DNA of 64,000 bases, taken from NCBI RefSeq assembly GCF_964019385.1, contig NC_088651.1:6404196-6468195 (forward strand), read 5' to 3'. This document shows, piece by piece, positions 32,935 through 44,822 of this stretch. Below the pieces are notes generated by a model. That model was not told the DNA's origin, searched no databases, and saw only the letters and a program-made list of their open reading frames with translations. The position numbers were made by a program, and so were the translations under genes. This DNA comes from Sycon ciliatum (lineage: Eukaryota > Porifera > Calcarea > Leucosolenida > Sycettidae). Within the stretch, counting starts at the first letter, position 1. Every line of letters begins with the position of its first letter.

Positions 32935-33301
32935 GTAAGGTTACGCTTGCTAGCAAAACCTTGTCTTCTTGTGTTTCGTTGTTTGGTGATTTCTGAACTG
33001 AATCTGTCAAACTGAAGATAGGTCTGAGTCTTTGAGCGCATTGTGGGATATTGCCAGCCAAACCTCTTTATAGTATGAACTTTATCCAAGATATCTCTTT
33101 ATAGTATGAACTTTATCCAAGATATCTCTGAGGAACGTACAGTTATAATAAAATGAATGAATGTGAGAGGAGGCACAGACGTAATAGGACTGAGAATAAG
33201 CATACCCTGATATCGAGGCGAAAAGCACACAGAATGTCATTTCTTGCTGACCCGTTGATACAATTCTGATTTGTTCCAGGCTCTCAACCGAGAACATCAA
33301 G

Positions 33302-36300
33302 ATGGCTTCTCACAACATTCTTCTGCTCACAGTACTGATAGCCATGTTGGCCTGTACACTGCAAGCAGGTAACAAAGATGTGAAAATTTCAGACTTTTGG
33401 TCATCTTGTTCAATTTTTTAAAAAGGTTTTCAAATTGATTGATTGAAGCGATGATTAATAATATTAGCATACACGTAGGTGTCTGGATATGCTCATGGCC
33501 TCACTGACCGCCTGCACGTAGTTATTATGAATATCGGTCATGTCTTTCACTGCCTACTACCTATAGTACATTTAGGAAATTCATTACAAAACGTTTCTCA
33601 CAATCCTGTATTATTTGGTGTGCTCACTGCGCAGCTCCCGCCAAAAATGCTCGCGATGTAGCTATGCGTATGTCATCTGACAGCGCTAGCAGTGACGGTA
33701 TGTTGCTTTCCAGCTAAAACGCTTTCTAATACGTTTTAGATCTGCTTTCTTCAATACTAAGAGGCTCCACTCCAGTCAATCAGCCATCTCTCACTCCAGG
33801 CCAGTCAACGAGAAAAAAATTCGACTTTTGCCGTAACTGAAATGTCGAGCACTATTATAGCAGAGATATTATCTCTGCAACGCGACATACATGTACATGT
33901 AGTAGCTCTTCGGCGGCGATTTTTGCATTAGAAAGCTGAGCTCTTCAGCGTCTTTCTTGATATTTCGATCGTGGAGCCCCGTCAAATGTGGAGTGAGTTA
34001 CGAACGTTTTAGTCCATCGACGGTATACCGTCAATATTCTAAATTTCTAATGTACGGGCTCCAAAGGGTTAACACCTTCAGCACTTCAAATATGCTGTTA
34101 GGCATCGAAACACCCAGCGCGTAAATGTACTGGTAATTGACAATGTCTATTAAGCATAAGTGTATAATGTATCATGGTGCACACCATTCGCTGCCCATCT
34201 GGTCTACGAGTCCAAGTAATACAAAAAGGTATTAAGAAATCACACGCTCTTCGGTGGTTTGGCCTCTCAAGTGTTTTGCTTGCTCCCATTTTTATTTTTT
34301 ATTTTTTTTATTGAAAAACCACAAACCTTTATAGCAATACTGTTGTCTGGTAAGGCAGGTCAGATTTAGATCAGGCAACAAACATTGGGCCATTGTTCGC
34401 GTGTTTGAAGTTTTCGTTGATGCCATTGTGCACTGTACACACGCGAATTTACGGACAGGCTCATTGGAGGCAATATAGGAAGCACTAGTATTGCCGCATA
34501 GGTCAAGTCAGGGGTTTCGTGGGACGTTCATCTCTCTCTTCTCTATCCGCTCTCTCGATCTCCCTCTCTCTCTTTCTGAATCTCTTTCCCCAACATTTCC
34601 GCAGATATCGCCAAGCGGAGTAGCTCCGACTCTGACTCCAGTGACTCATCCGATGGTAATGATTGAGAAGATATAAGATATATAGCGATACTCATCATGA
34701 ATGGCCTCTTGTATGGGCATTCCAAAGAAACTCTATAGCTATTCATGAATCAATATGTAAGGAAACCGCTGAACTGAACTAATAAATTTAATTGTACCAG
34801 ATAGGTATTGAATGAGTGTTGATATTTTACCAGAAAGATACTCATACATACCTCTGCACTGTACACTGTACACTTGAGGTGAAGTATACTGAAGTGACCA
34901 ATGTCAAGCGCCAGGTGTTAATGTGCGATGTAACATGTTCTCTTTGAACTATAATTTGCTGACCTGTTGGTCACAGATGACCAAGTAGGACGGACTAGTA
35001 ATAAGCTGATGCTGCTGGTTACAATGCACACTCTTTCTATCCTATGATGTGTAGATATTGCCAAGCGCAGCAATTCGGACTCGGACTCATCGGATGGTAA
35101 GAAAATGATCCTGTCTTCTGTTTTGAAGGTTGACATTAGAGAAAGTGTTGCCCTCCCATCACTTAGCAATATTGATCATTTTTAATCAGTGTTCATGTAC
35201 GTCATGGCCTGCTGATGACGCCGAGACTTTCATGGACTTATTCCGACCATTGTTGTCGTCTCTGAGGTTGTCCTTGGCGGTATAGTGCACTGCACACACA
35301 CGATTGCATGGACACGCTCAATGGAAGTAATACCAGAAGAACTAGTATTGCCGAATAGGTCATTTCGGAGTCTCGTATGACACCCCCATAGTATCTCTCT
35401 TTTCTATCTCTTTCGATATAATTATCTCTTTCTTTTCTGGATCTCTTTCTCTAAACATTTCCGCAGATATTGCCAAGCGCAGCGCCTCCGACTCCAGTGA
35501 CTCATCCGATGGTAATCATATAAGATTAATATACATAAGATCCAAGGATTGGTTGCTTATACAAACATTTATTTTATTTATTTATTTCTCATGTGGTTAT
35601 GAGATAGGTTGTATACATGTACCTGTATCTATTACTTTACGGGTACTCAATCATACATGTTGTAGTTAACTACACTGTAAACTGTGGTGTAGGCAAAGAA
35701 TACGGAAATGAAGACTGGTCAATGTCACGTGCCAGGTGTTGATGTGCAAAGGTAGACTGTTCGCTTTGGACTACAGCACTGTACATTGACATGTGGACTA
35801 CAGCACTGTACATTGACATGTGGACTACAGCACTGTACATTGACATGTAGCTTTGGACTACAGCACTGTACATTGACATGTAGCTTTGGACTACAGCACT
35901 GTACATTGACATGTAGCTTTGGACTACAGCACTGTACATTGACATGTAGCTTTGGACTACAGCACTGTACATTGACATGTAGCTTTGGACTACAGCACTG
36001 TAGCACTGTACATTGACTGGTAGCTGACCAGGTGGTCGCATGTGACCAACTGGGGGCGGACTAGACAGTAATGAGCTGCTGATGCTGGTTTCAATGCACT
36101 CTGCTTCTATCCTATGATCTGTAGATATTGCCAAGCGTAGCAATTCCGACTCGGACTCATCGGACGGTAAGAAATTGACACTGTCTTCTGTTACCAAGAT
36201 TGAGAGATGCGATAGTTCTTTCTTCTCCACACTAAATCAGCGTTTCATTTGAGTTGTATTGCTCATTCACAATCAATACCCAGGTGCCGAGACTTTCATG

Positions 36301-39300
36301 ATCTTCCAAGCATTCGACCATTGTTCTCGTGGCTAATGATTCCCCAAATGACACTGTGCATGGTTCACTCGCGAGTTTACGGACGGATTCGGTGAGGCAA
36401 TACAGAAAGAACTTTTGTTGCCTCACAAGATTACTTTCAGAGTTTCGTACGACACTTAGCTAACCTTCATATATCAAACATTCTTTTTTCCCTATCCTTT
36501 TTCTCTTGCTCTCTCTCCCTCTCTTCCTTTCTGGAACTCTTTCTCTAAAATTCCTGTAGATATTGCCAAGCGCAGCAACTCCGACTCTGACTCCAGTGAC
36601 TCCAGCGACTCATCCGATGGTAATAGTCTTTTTTAGAAGTGCCCATGGACTCCGATCCGGTTAGAATTGGGAAGCAAAATGGTGGGGACACCTATTGCAC
36701 TCGGTCAACCTGAGGTCCGGGCTTCTAGTGGGCTAGATGCACTAATATAGTATCATAAAAATCAGATTATGAGGAGAGGAAGAATACTAGGTGGGACACT
36801 CTTGAATGATAAGCAAACAACACTGCCTTGTGTAAGAAAATAGAGGCTAAAAATAAGATATATGCAAGCAGGCTGGCACACAGTTACGAAGTTAGCAATA
36901 ATACGTAAAAGCAAACACACAGACACAGAAACAGCCAGACATGCACAGCTGGCAGGTAAATGCACATTTTCACACATAATATGCACACACTTGGAGGGAG
37001 AGAGAATGTAAAAATAAAAAATAAAAAGTGGATAGGTAGGAAAAATGACATAGACGCATGGCCAGATAGTAAGACAGGCGTACAGGCACCCACACACACG
37101 TATACACACGCACAGGTGCGCACAGGCACAGACACACATCACGCACACGACACGGGCACATACCCGCACAGAGAGATAATCTGAATAGTGGACCAGCAGC
37201 CTTACATGCATATATAGAGAGCAGGAGACGAGCGTGACAGATTAATTAAAAATAGGTTGCAGGATTACGTAATGAAAGTCGTTACGGATAACTATAACAC
37301 TGTACACTGTAGAATGAATAAGGAAATGACTGATCAATGTCATATGCTACATGTTGAAAAACAATGTACTATGTCCATGTAGATGGGGAGCGCACTTCAC
37401 CTCACCGGCACAGCTCAATAGTACCTACACGCCCTTTGTAGTCCCCTATATTCTCTTGATGATGTTGTTGTTGTTCTCGTCCATTCTATGTGCACTTTCA
37501 TAAAAAATAATGAAAAAAAGAAGAAGAAACAGATCTACTCTTGGAACAACATTTTGCTGACCGGGTTGTCGGATGTGACCAAGGATGTGACCAAGGATGT
37601 GACCAAGGACTACACAGTATTAATGGGTTGCCGCTGATGCAGGTTTTAATGCACTCCTTTTCTATCCTATGTTCTGTAGATATTGCCAAGCGTAGCAATT
37701 CCGACTCCGACTCATCGGACGGTAAGAAAACGATCCCGTCTTCTGTTATAAAGAAGGCTGACAGTAGAGAAAGTTTTTGCTCACCTTAAACGGTATCACC
37801 TACACGTTTTTATTATTATTTTTATATTTTTTCGTATTGGTCATTTTCAATCAGTATTCAGGTGCTTCATGGCCTGTTGGTCATACTGAGACTTTTCTGA
37901 AGTTTTCATGGCGTTTTTGCTTCTTAGTACGACCACTGTTCTCTCTGGTGTTTTCGTCGCACACACTGGGCACTATTCACTCGTGATATTGCGGACTGAT
38001 TCAGTGAAGCAATATCGGAAGAACTAGTAGTGCTGCACATGTCACGTTTGGAGCTTCATATGACGTTCTTCTCTCACTAATACTCCTCTCTGTCTCGCAT
38101 TGCCTTTCTGTATCTGTCTCACATTGTCTTTTTGTCTCTGTCCATGCTTCTCTCTCCTTCTGAATATCTTTCGTTAACATTTCCGCAGATATCGCCAAGC
38201 GTAGCGCCTCCGACTCTGCGTCCAGTGTCTCCACTGACTCATCCGATGGTAATGCATGAGGTGATCTAAAATGTACTAGGTTGTGTAGCTGTCACGTGAC
38301 GGGTACCCAAACATGTACATGCAACTACAATGCAGTTACATGTTTGGGTACCCGTGACGTCATGTCACATTGTATACTGTACATTGTAAACTGGATAATC
38401 ATCGCATTACACTGAAGAAATGACAAGTCCATGTCAGGTGCAAGGTGCTGATGTGCAATGCTTTATGATCTCTTTGAACTACAATAATATTGACCGGGTG
38501 GTCGCATGTGACCAAGTGGTACGGACTATACAATAATGAGCTGCTGCTGCTGGTGACAATGCACATTCTTTTCATGCTATGATCTGTAGATATTGCCAAG
38601 CGTAGCAACTCCGACTCGGACTCATCCGACGGTAAGAAAATGATACTGTCTTCCATTTACAAGATTGAGAGATTCGAACGTTCGCCCTCCACATACCATA
38701 GCAGCGTTGGTTTGTGGCTGTATTGATCTGCTGTAATATTCAGGTGATTTATGGCCCGATGGTGCCGCTGAGATGGTACTGGTAGTAGCGGGGCCGGTAC
38801 CGATCAATCTTGCCCCTGCCCCTCCGCAGGAGTATGTGGCTCATGCTTTGCCTTTGCAACTCAGTATTTTTGCGAGAATAATAATATATTTATAAAGTAC
38901 ATGTATGTAAGCATACAAAATGTTCTGTAATGCACGAAAAAGGCGACCTGTATCGCTATTAACGGTCAAGAGCGACCCGGAGACACAGTAGCCGATAGCA
39001 ATATAAATATTCTCATTTCAAAGACCAGTCAAGTCTGTTTTGGGTCCAACACGTTGCGTGAAAGCTGCCAATACGTCTGAAAGTGAAAAATACAGTTCAG
39101 GAGACGACAAAAAACTCACCCATCTTCCTTTCTTTATGGGTTCAACCTTCTGACACAATGATGAACAAAACACATAGTGTTTTGCGTCAGTAACTGTGGA
39201 TTCTTTGAATGCACAACGAAACGATTGTGAAGGCATATCTCTTAGCTTGGTATTCATTTCCGTATATACCTTAGACCCATTCTCTCTCAACTATCATTAT

Positions 39301-42300
39301 TTGCTGCAGATGTTGCCAAGCGCAGTGCCTCAGACTCCAGCGAGTCCGACTCCAATGACTCCTCAGATGGTATGTGCAAGATTGGATAAGTGCGAAAGAT
39401 TGGATACTCAGAAATTGCAGTATCCGGAATTGACATTTGGTACAATTTTTTTTATTTTTTTTGCTTTTCCGGCAAGACTAGAACCGAGCAACATCATAGT
39501 ATTCAAGTTGTGTTGGAATTTTCAGTACCTGCTGCAGTGCAGTATACATTCTAAAGCTGGTTTTACTGTTTTTTTTAGATATCGCCAAGCGAAGCAACTC
39601 AGACTCGGACTCTTCTGACGGTGAGATCACCTTCCGAGATGCATTCCTCGCGTGCGATGATATTTTTAACACATATAGAGTGCAATATGCACACCAATAT
39701 TACAACAAGCGGCCCGTAGACAACGTAGCCAATAGTAATGTTAATATTCTCTTTTCAAAGACAAGGCAAATCTGTGGTGCGTCCATCGCCTGCTGCTATG
39801 ACGATGGGTGACTGTCCCGAAGCGTTAATAATTATAATTCTCACAATAGAAGAAATTGAATAGGAACTGAATAGCAACTGAATAGAGCAGTTGCCAGTTG
39901 AACAACCCCCTTTTCTATCACTATTCGTAATTCTTCATTTTAACGGTGGAATCTTTGATCGCACAACGAAACGATTGTGAAGGCATATCTCTTAGGTTAA
40001 TATTCATTTCCGTATCTACCTTAGACCCATTCTCTCCCAACTACCATTTTTTCTACAGATGTTGCCAAACGCAGTGCCTCAGACTCCAGCGAGTCCGACT
40101 CCAATGACTCCTCAGATGGTATGTCCAAGATTGGATAAGTGCGAAAGATTGGATACTCAGAAATTGCAGTATCCGGAACTGAATTTTGAAGAATGTACTT
40201 CAGTACTATTTCTAATTTTTTTGCTTTCTAGGCAAGAATAGAACTGAGCAACATCATAGTATTCAAGATATTTTTGGATCGGTCAGTATCTACTGCAGTG
40301 CCTGGAGTATTAATTTTGAAGCTGGCCTTATTGTGTTTTTTAGATATCGCCAAGCGGAGCAACTCAGACTCGGACTCTTCCGACGGTAAGATCAGAACGT
40401 AAATAATAGAGTGCAAAGGACACACCAACGTTACAAAGTTCATATTATTATTTTGATGAAGTCACGAGGCTTACTTCATTCAAGTACTTACTTACGACAT
40501 TTAGGAAAATTCACTTCTCTTACTGCGATTCAAATTCAAATTTAAATCACACCGAATTTAAGTTGCCTAGTTCATGATTAGGCTTAATACATGTACTTAC
40601 TTACTTACGACCTTTAGGAAAATTCACTTCTCAACTCCAAACTCCAAAAACGGTCTCTTTTAATATAATAATACTGCGATTCAAATTCAAATTTAAATCA
40701 CACAGAATTTGAATCGCGGTGAAGAGACCGTTGTTGGAGTTTGAAGTTGAGAAGTGAAGTTTCCTAAATGTGTAAGTGGCTGCGTAGGAATTTGCGGACA
40801 ATTAGAAAAACGTACTTACTACATGAACTTTATTGAAGGAAAAGGGCCACCTGTATCCCACCTGTATCCCACCTGTATCCCTCGTAATTTTCACTAGCGG
40901 CCCGGAAACACAGTAGCCTATTGCAATACTAGAATTCTGATTTCAAAGACAAGGCAAGTCTGTGTTGCTTCCAGCGCCTTCTGTACTAACGATGGGAATT
41001 TTAATGCAGCGTATACGCAGATTGTGAATACCAACTGGATAAAGTTGTCAGTTGATCAACCCCATTTTATTCTTCGATTTCATGACGAAACGATTGTGAA
41101 GGCAGATCTCTTGGCTTTCTATTCCTTTACGTACATACCTTAATCCCATTCTCTCCAAACTACCATTACTTGTGCAGATATTGCCAAGCGCAGTGCCTCA
41201 GACTCAAGTGACTCTTCAGATGGTATGTCCAAGACTAGATAGTCAGAGTGATCATCTAGACAATAATGGTCTGCCAGAAATTGCAGCGTCGGAATTGATA
41301 TTTGAAGAATGTGTTAAGAATTATTCGCTTGCTCTACCGGCAAGAATATAATTCAGCAACAGCATGGAATTCAAGTTGAGTTGGAATGATCAGTGGCTAT
41401 AGCATTGCCTGGAGTAATAATATTTTTCAAATAATTACTTTATGAGTGCATCACTCAAATTAGCGCCAAAATAGCCTTGCCCTTGTTGTTCGATTGTGAA
41501 GGCATAATATCTTAGCTTGATATACAAATCCGTATAAACCTTCGACCCATTCTCTCCCAACTACCTTCATTTCTGCAGATGTTGCCAAGCGCAGTGCCTC
41601 AGACTCCAGTGAGTCCGACTCCAGTGACTCCTCAGATGGTATGTCCTTGATTGGATAGTCAAAGTGATACAATTATTTTTATGATCTGCCAGGAATAGCA
41701 GTATCCGGAATTGATCTTTTTGGTTCGTGAAAGTACCGCTTCCTGTCTTGGCGTCGAAAGCGCTTCTAAGCGAACTATATTGCTTATTAAGGACCAAGGA
41801 ATATTGTTTATCCTGTGTGTTTTATTTTGTAGATATCGCGAAAAGAAGCGAATCGGACTCTTCGGATGGTAAGCCTAACACCTTACATGATATCCTCAAA
41901 ATAATTGTTGCTTCATCATGGAACCCAATGGCGGGCGATAGTGTGGTAATGTTCGGTGAGGTCTGCCAGGAATAGCAGTATCCGGAATTGATCTTTTTGG
42001 GTTGTGAAAGTACCGCTTCCTGTCTTGGCGTCGGAAACGCGTCTAAGCGAACTATAAATTATTGCTTATTTATAGAAAAGAAAAAGGTCCAAAGACCAAG
42101 GAATATTGTATATCCTGAGTGTTTTATTTTGTAGATTTCGCGAAAAGAAGCGAATCGGACTCTTCGGATGGTAAGCCTAACACTTTACGTGATATCCTCA
42201 AAATAGTTGTTCCTTCACCATGGAACCCAATGGCGGGCGATAGAGTGGTAATGTTCGCTGAGGTCTGGCTACACCACTACTCAAAGAACTGGCTTTTTAT

Positions 42301-43641
42301 ATTCCTCCGACCAAGCCTAGAATCCAACACAAGGTTAACCCAGAAAGTGGCATGGAGGCCATGTGGTAATTGAAAGCAGATAAACCCTGAACAACTGGTG
42401 TAATCTGTATCCTTCATCTAGCTCTCAAACACTCATCTTGGCGAAGTTCTATTTTTCCAACGTGGGTATACTAGTACATGTAGTCCACACCTGGCCCACG
42501 CATTGACCCCAGTCCTTGTTACGTCACTATGTAAGCATTCCATGACAATAAAACCTTGTTATTTCAGTATGTTATCTAGTTGCTAGTACTCAACAGAGAA
42601 TCGTTGAGCCGCCTTTACCAAAGGTTAGCGACCTGATTTCAAGTAGCGGGTTATGAACACAAAGCCATCCTGATTGTTGAAAGGATGAAAACTTGCTCGA
42701 GGTGCTCACAATTCTGCATCTGCAACTTCAAATAAAACTCGTCGTGATCAGTGGCTTCTTCTTTTTGAAGTAGTTGGTAACATAACCACTTCTATTATTT
42801 TTATTGCGTTGCAGATATCGTCAAGCGCAGCGCCTCTGATTCCGATTCATCGGATGGTAAGAAATTTGCTTCGTATACTTCAAAATAGTTCAAGAATGTT
42901 TTGAATGTACTAAGGACGTTTTCTTAACTCACGCATTTGGCATCCATACGTTTAAACATGGATCACGATCTGTACGTGATAGACATGTACATGTACCTCT
43001 CTAAATACGGAAAAGGCACCTACACCCGAGCTCTGGGTACAAAACCACACGCTAGATGATTGTAGCTTTCGATCATTCACCCCTAATAGCCTTCGTTCTA
43101 CACTATGTACTTGTACACTTCATGTTTGATAGATATCGCCAAGCGTAGCGACTCTGACTCAGACTCTTCTGACGGTAAGCGTGGATAAAATGATTCTCAC
43201 GTCACACGCTCAACGCGTATAATCATACTTTCTCAAAAGTCAAAACTCTTTCTTTTAGCTAATAATAATGAAGAGAGAGAGTATATTATAATATATTGCG
43301 GAAATACATCTTCAAGATACACAGGAGCTGCAGTTCATCTCAAATGTCTCTCTTCTGTAAGGTGCCATATTGAAAAAATCGTTCCATATGTGAAATCCTG
43401 CTGCATGCATCGTTTCTAAGAATCCAATGTAAGTGTCAGTACGAATTAGCTCACTTTTTTATGCTTGTCGTAGGGTGCCTATATTCGTTCAACATGAACT
43501 TTTTAACATGAATGTCCTAAAAGTTGTCTTGATGTTGTGGTTAACGCAAAGTCAAAAGCGATGAATATGATGCAATTCTTCCCTACTGAAATCGTAATGT
43601 TTACAACTGATTGTCTGTTTGCAGATATCTTCAAGCGCTGA
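33302..43641 (+). CDS. Secreted multi-copy acidic peptide precursor, 20+ micro-exons
   Basis: Spliced, this encodes 331 aa. Coding exons: 33302-33368 (signal peptide, MASHNILLLTVLIAMLACTL), 33635-33697 (pro-region), then 34605-34655, 35055-35096, 35467-35511, 36125-36166, 36560-36619, 37680-37721, 38189-38248, 38590-38631, 39310-39369, 39579-39620, 40059-40118, 40344-40385, 41178-41222, 41579-41638, 41833-41868, 42135-42170, 42815-42856, 43133-43174, and 43625-43641 (DIFKR, stop). All donors are GTAAN, GTATGT or GTGAGA; all acceptors end AG; all introns are phase 1. Each of the 18 internal repeat exons reads D-[IVF]-[AV]-KR-S-x-S-D... with 12-20 residues. Cutting after the 19 KR sites would release 18 acidic Ser/Asp peptides, dense in casein-kinase-2-type sites (S-x-x-D). 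No Gly precedes KR, so no amidation. I recognise no family. A peptide hormone or signal, or a phosphorylated mineral-binding peptide, are both possible. Confidence 0.85.
35766..36015. repeat. Intronic minisatellite, 27- and 33-bp units
   Basis: GGACTACAGCACTGTACATT is repeated about eight times in the intron before exon 36125: two units of 27 bp, then units of 33 bp that add AGCTTT. It inflates that intron and is open on both strands only because the 33- and 27-bp units are multiples of three. It is not a gene. Confidence 0.95.
36640..37250. repeat. Intronic insertion with CA-rich low-complexity sequence
   Basis: The intron between exons 36560-36619 and 37680-37721 is the longest of the repeat introns. 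It contains sequence absent from its sister introns, including a degenerate (CA)n stretch at about 36905-37165. The minus-strand open frame over it is low-complexity translation. Confidence 0.6.
38296..38358. repeat. Intronic inverted repeat
   Basis: GTGACGGGTACCCAAACATG is mirrored after a spacer of about 20 bp, within the intron following exon 38189-38248. It is probably a tiny foldback. Confidence 0.8.
40613..40768. repeat. Intronic foldback element
   Basis: TTTAGGAAAATTCACTTCTC followed by AACTCCAAACTCC and GGTCTCTT on the left is mirrored on the right, with AAATTCAAATT words in the middle. A second partial copy of the left arm begins near 40501. This is a short MITE-like insertion in the intron before exon 41178. 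Confidence 0.75.
41715..42260 (+). repeat. Youngest tandem exon duplication (12-residue exons)
   Basis: About 41715-41970 and 41990-42260 are near-identical tandem copies. Each contains one 36-bp exon (41833-41868 and 42135-42170, D[I/F]AKRSESDSSD) and its flanking introns (for example CCCAATGGCGGGCGATAG). They use AAA AGA for the dibasic pair where the others use AAG CGN, so they form a separate sub-lineage. Confidence 0.85.
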
Positions 43642-44690
43642 ATGTTCCTCATCTCACGCCTGACGAACTGAGCGATCTAAGGTAATACATGTAATCCACT
43701 ATTAAGTTATTGGTGTGTGCAGACGTATGGAGAGTGGAGAGTTAAGTATGCGCCCAGACATCCTCTCCCATCTCCCACCGCTTGATATTTTCCCTTCAGC
43801 CGACACTAGATGCCACCATGTATGAACTCAGCATGGAGTATGAAAGGATTTGTGAACTTTTTTGATGCAGCCATGCATTGAGAATAACTGCAGAGTGGAT
43901 GAATTTGTTGATAGTAGTCATTAGGAATGGTTGCGTAATGGTATAACATGACAGCAGACTGCAGGTCTCTTGAGAATGGTTTTTGGCTGATCATGTTCAA
44001 TTTGCTTGTCACTGTTCTCGTTCGTTGGGTAAACATAGGATAATGAGGATTGATGGATCCTTCTAATCACGAACTGAAAGCATTGACTGGCCATAACTTC
44101 CGCGCCTCTTGCACGTCAACTTTTCTTTTTGATGTTCTCATGTTTACGGCAAGAAAATAACAGTTTGTAAACTCTTCACCACCATCATCAGGACTCAAGA
44201 AATGGTTTTCAAGAACCAATTTTACTCTTGTTCTTTTACTTTGTTTACAAAACGTGTGCAAACAGCTTCAAGTTTGCAGAATACCCTCTCATAATCTACA
44301 TAAGGCCAGTAATCTGTGTCTTCTCTGCTAATAATCCCATCCAATACCTCTCCTATAACTAGCCCAAGATAATCACGAGGAAGTCATCTAGAGGTCCTGG
44401 TGCATTTTTATCCTTGTTATTACCAACGACTCTTCCATGCAGGTTTACAGGATGTTAGCGTCCGTAGTGAGTTCCCTTCCGGAACGGACACGATATTTTA
44501 CTCTTTTTTACTTTCATACAACTGCTTTTTCCTTTGTGTAGTTTTATCAGCGATCACAGTACGCATGTGCTGCTTTGCTCCATACTCAACTGTCGCATAC
44601 CGCAATGGAAAAACTGGTTACAACACGTTTGTGCTTCACGCAGTTTGAGCGTGGTCTAGAAGCTATGAAACGCTTTCCTAGAACTATGGT
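43642..44690. other. Probable 3' untranslated region, then no gene seen
   Basis: Just after the DIFKR stop, GATCTAAG|GTAATA at 43681 looks like a donor and TTTTCCCTTCAG at about 43799 like an acceptor, so a 3' untranslated intron is possible. I find no nearby AATAAA. The rest has no coding signal. Confidence 0.35.
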
Positions 44691-44822
44691 GAAAAAGGAG
44701 AAGGAAAACATGTTACGAGTTATGAATAACTGTCCACCAACGCAATCAGATCCTACACGGTCAGCGAATGCGAAAAAATGACACAAAACTGACAAGGTTT
44801 TCCTTCTCCTTTTTCACCATAA
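44665..44822. repeat. Inverted repeat with 25-bp arms
   Basis: CTATGGTGAAAAAGGAGAAG (left) is mirrored near 44797-44821, with a spacer of about 85 bp. The block TGTTACGAGTTATGA in the spacer and TTTAATTGGCTCACCATCCGA after it also occur (the latter inverted) near 2465-2525, so this is a member of a dispersed repeat. Confidence 0.6.

Larger units (their letters stand above)
35055..40385 (+). repeat. Amplified two-exon unit (long exon plus short exon with introns)
   Basis: Within the gene, short exons encoding DIAKRSNSDSDSSD (35055, 36125, 37680, 38590, 39579, 40344) alternate with longer exons of 15-20 codons (35467, 36560, 38189, 39310, 40059). Neighbouring introns are also alike. Introns before short exons in the 5' half end around CTATCCTATGATCTGTAG. 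Introns before long exons share CATGGCCTGNTGATGACGCC-type and TTCCGCAG ends. The unit is about 0.8-1.5 kb, so the array grew by tandem duplication of exon pairs. Confidence 0.8.

Noticed and set aside
35670-36230. 186-codon minus-strand and other frames full of YMSMYSAVVQS repeats
   Set aside because: They are translations of the intronic minisatellite, whose unit lengths are multiples of three.
36762-37211. 149-codon minus-strand frame rich in Cys and Val
   Set aside because: It is a reading of degenerate (CA)n low-complexity DNA inside an intron.
39196-39618. 140-codon + strand frame over two repeat exons
   Set aside because: It reads the exons in the wrong frame and through introns; the conserved DVAKR/DIAKR frame with consensus splice sites explains the region.
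33302-43641. CRISPR-like regular repeats
   Set aside because: The spaced repeats are protein-coding exons with splice sites in a eukaryotic gene; spacing and spacers do not fit a CRISPR array.
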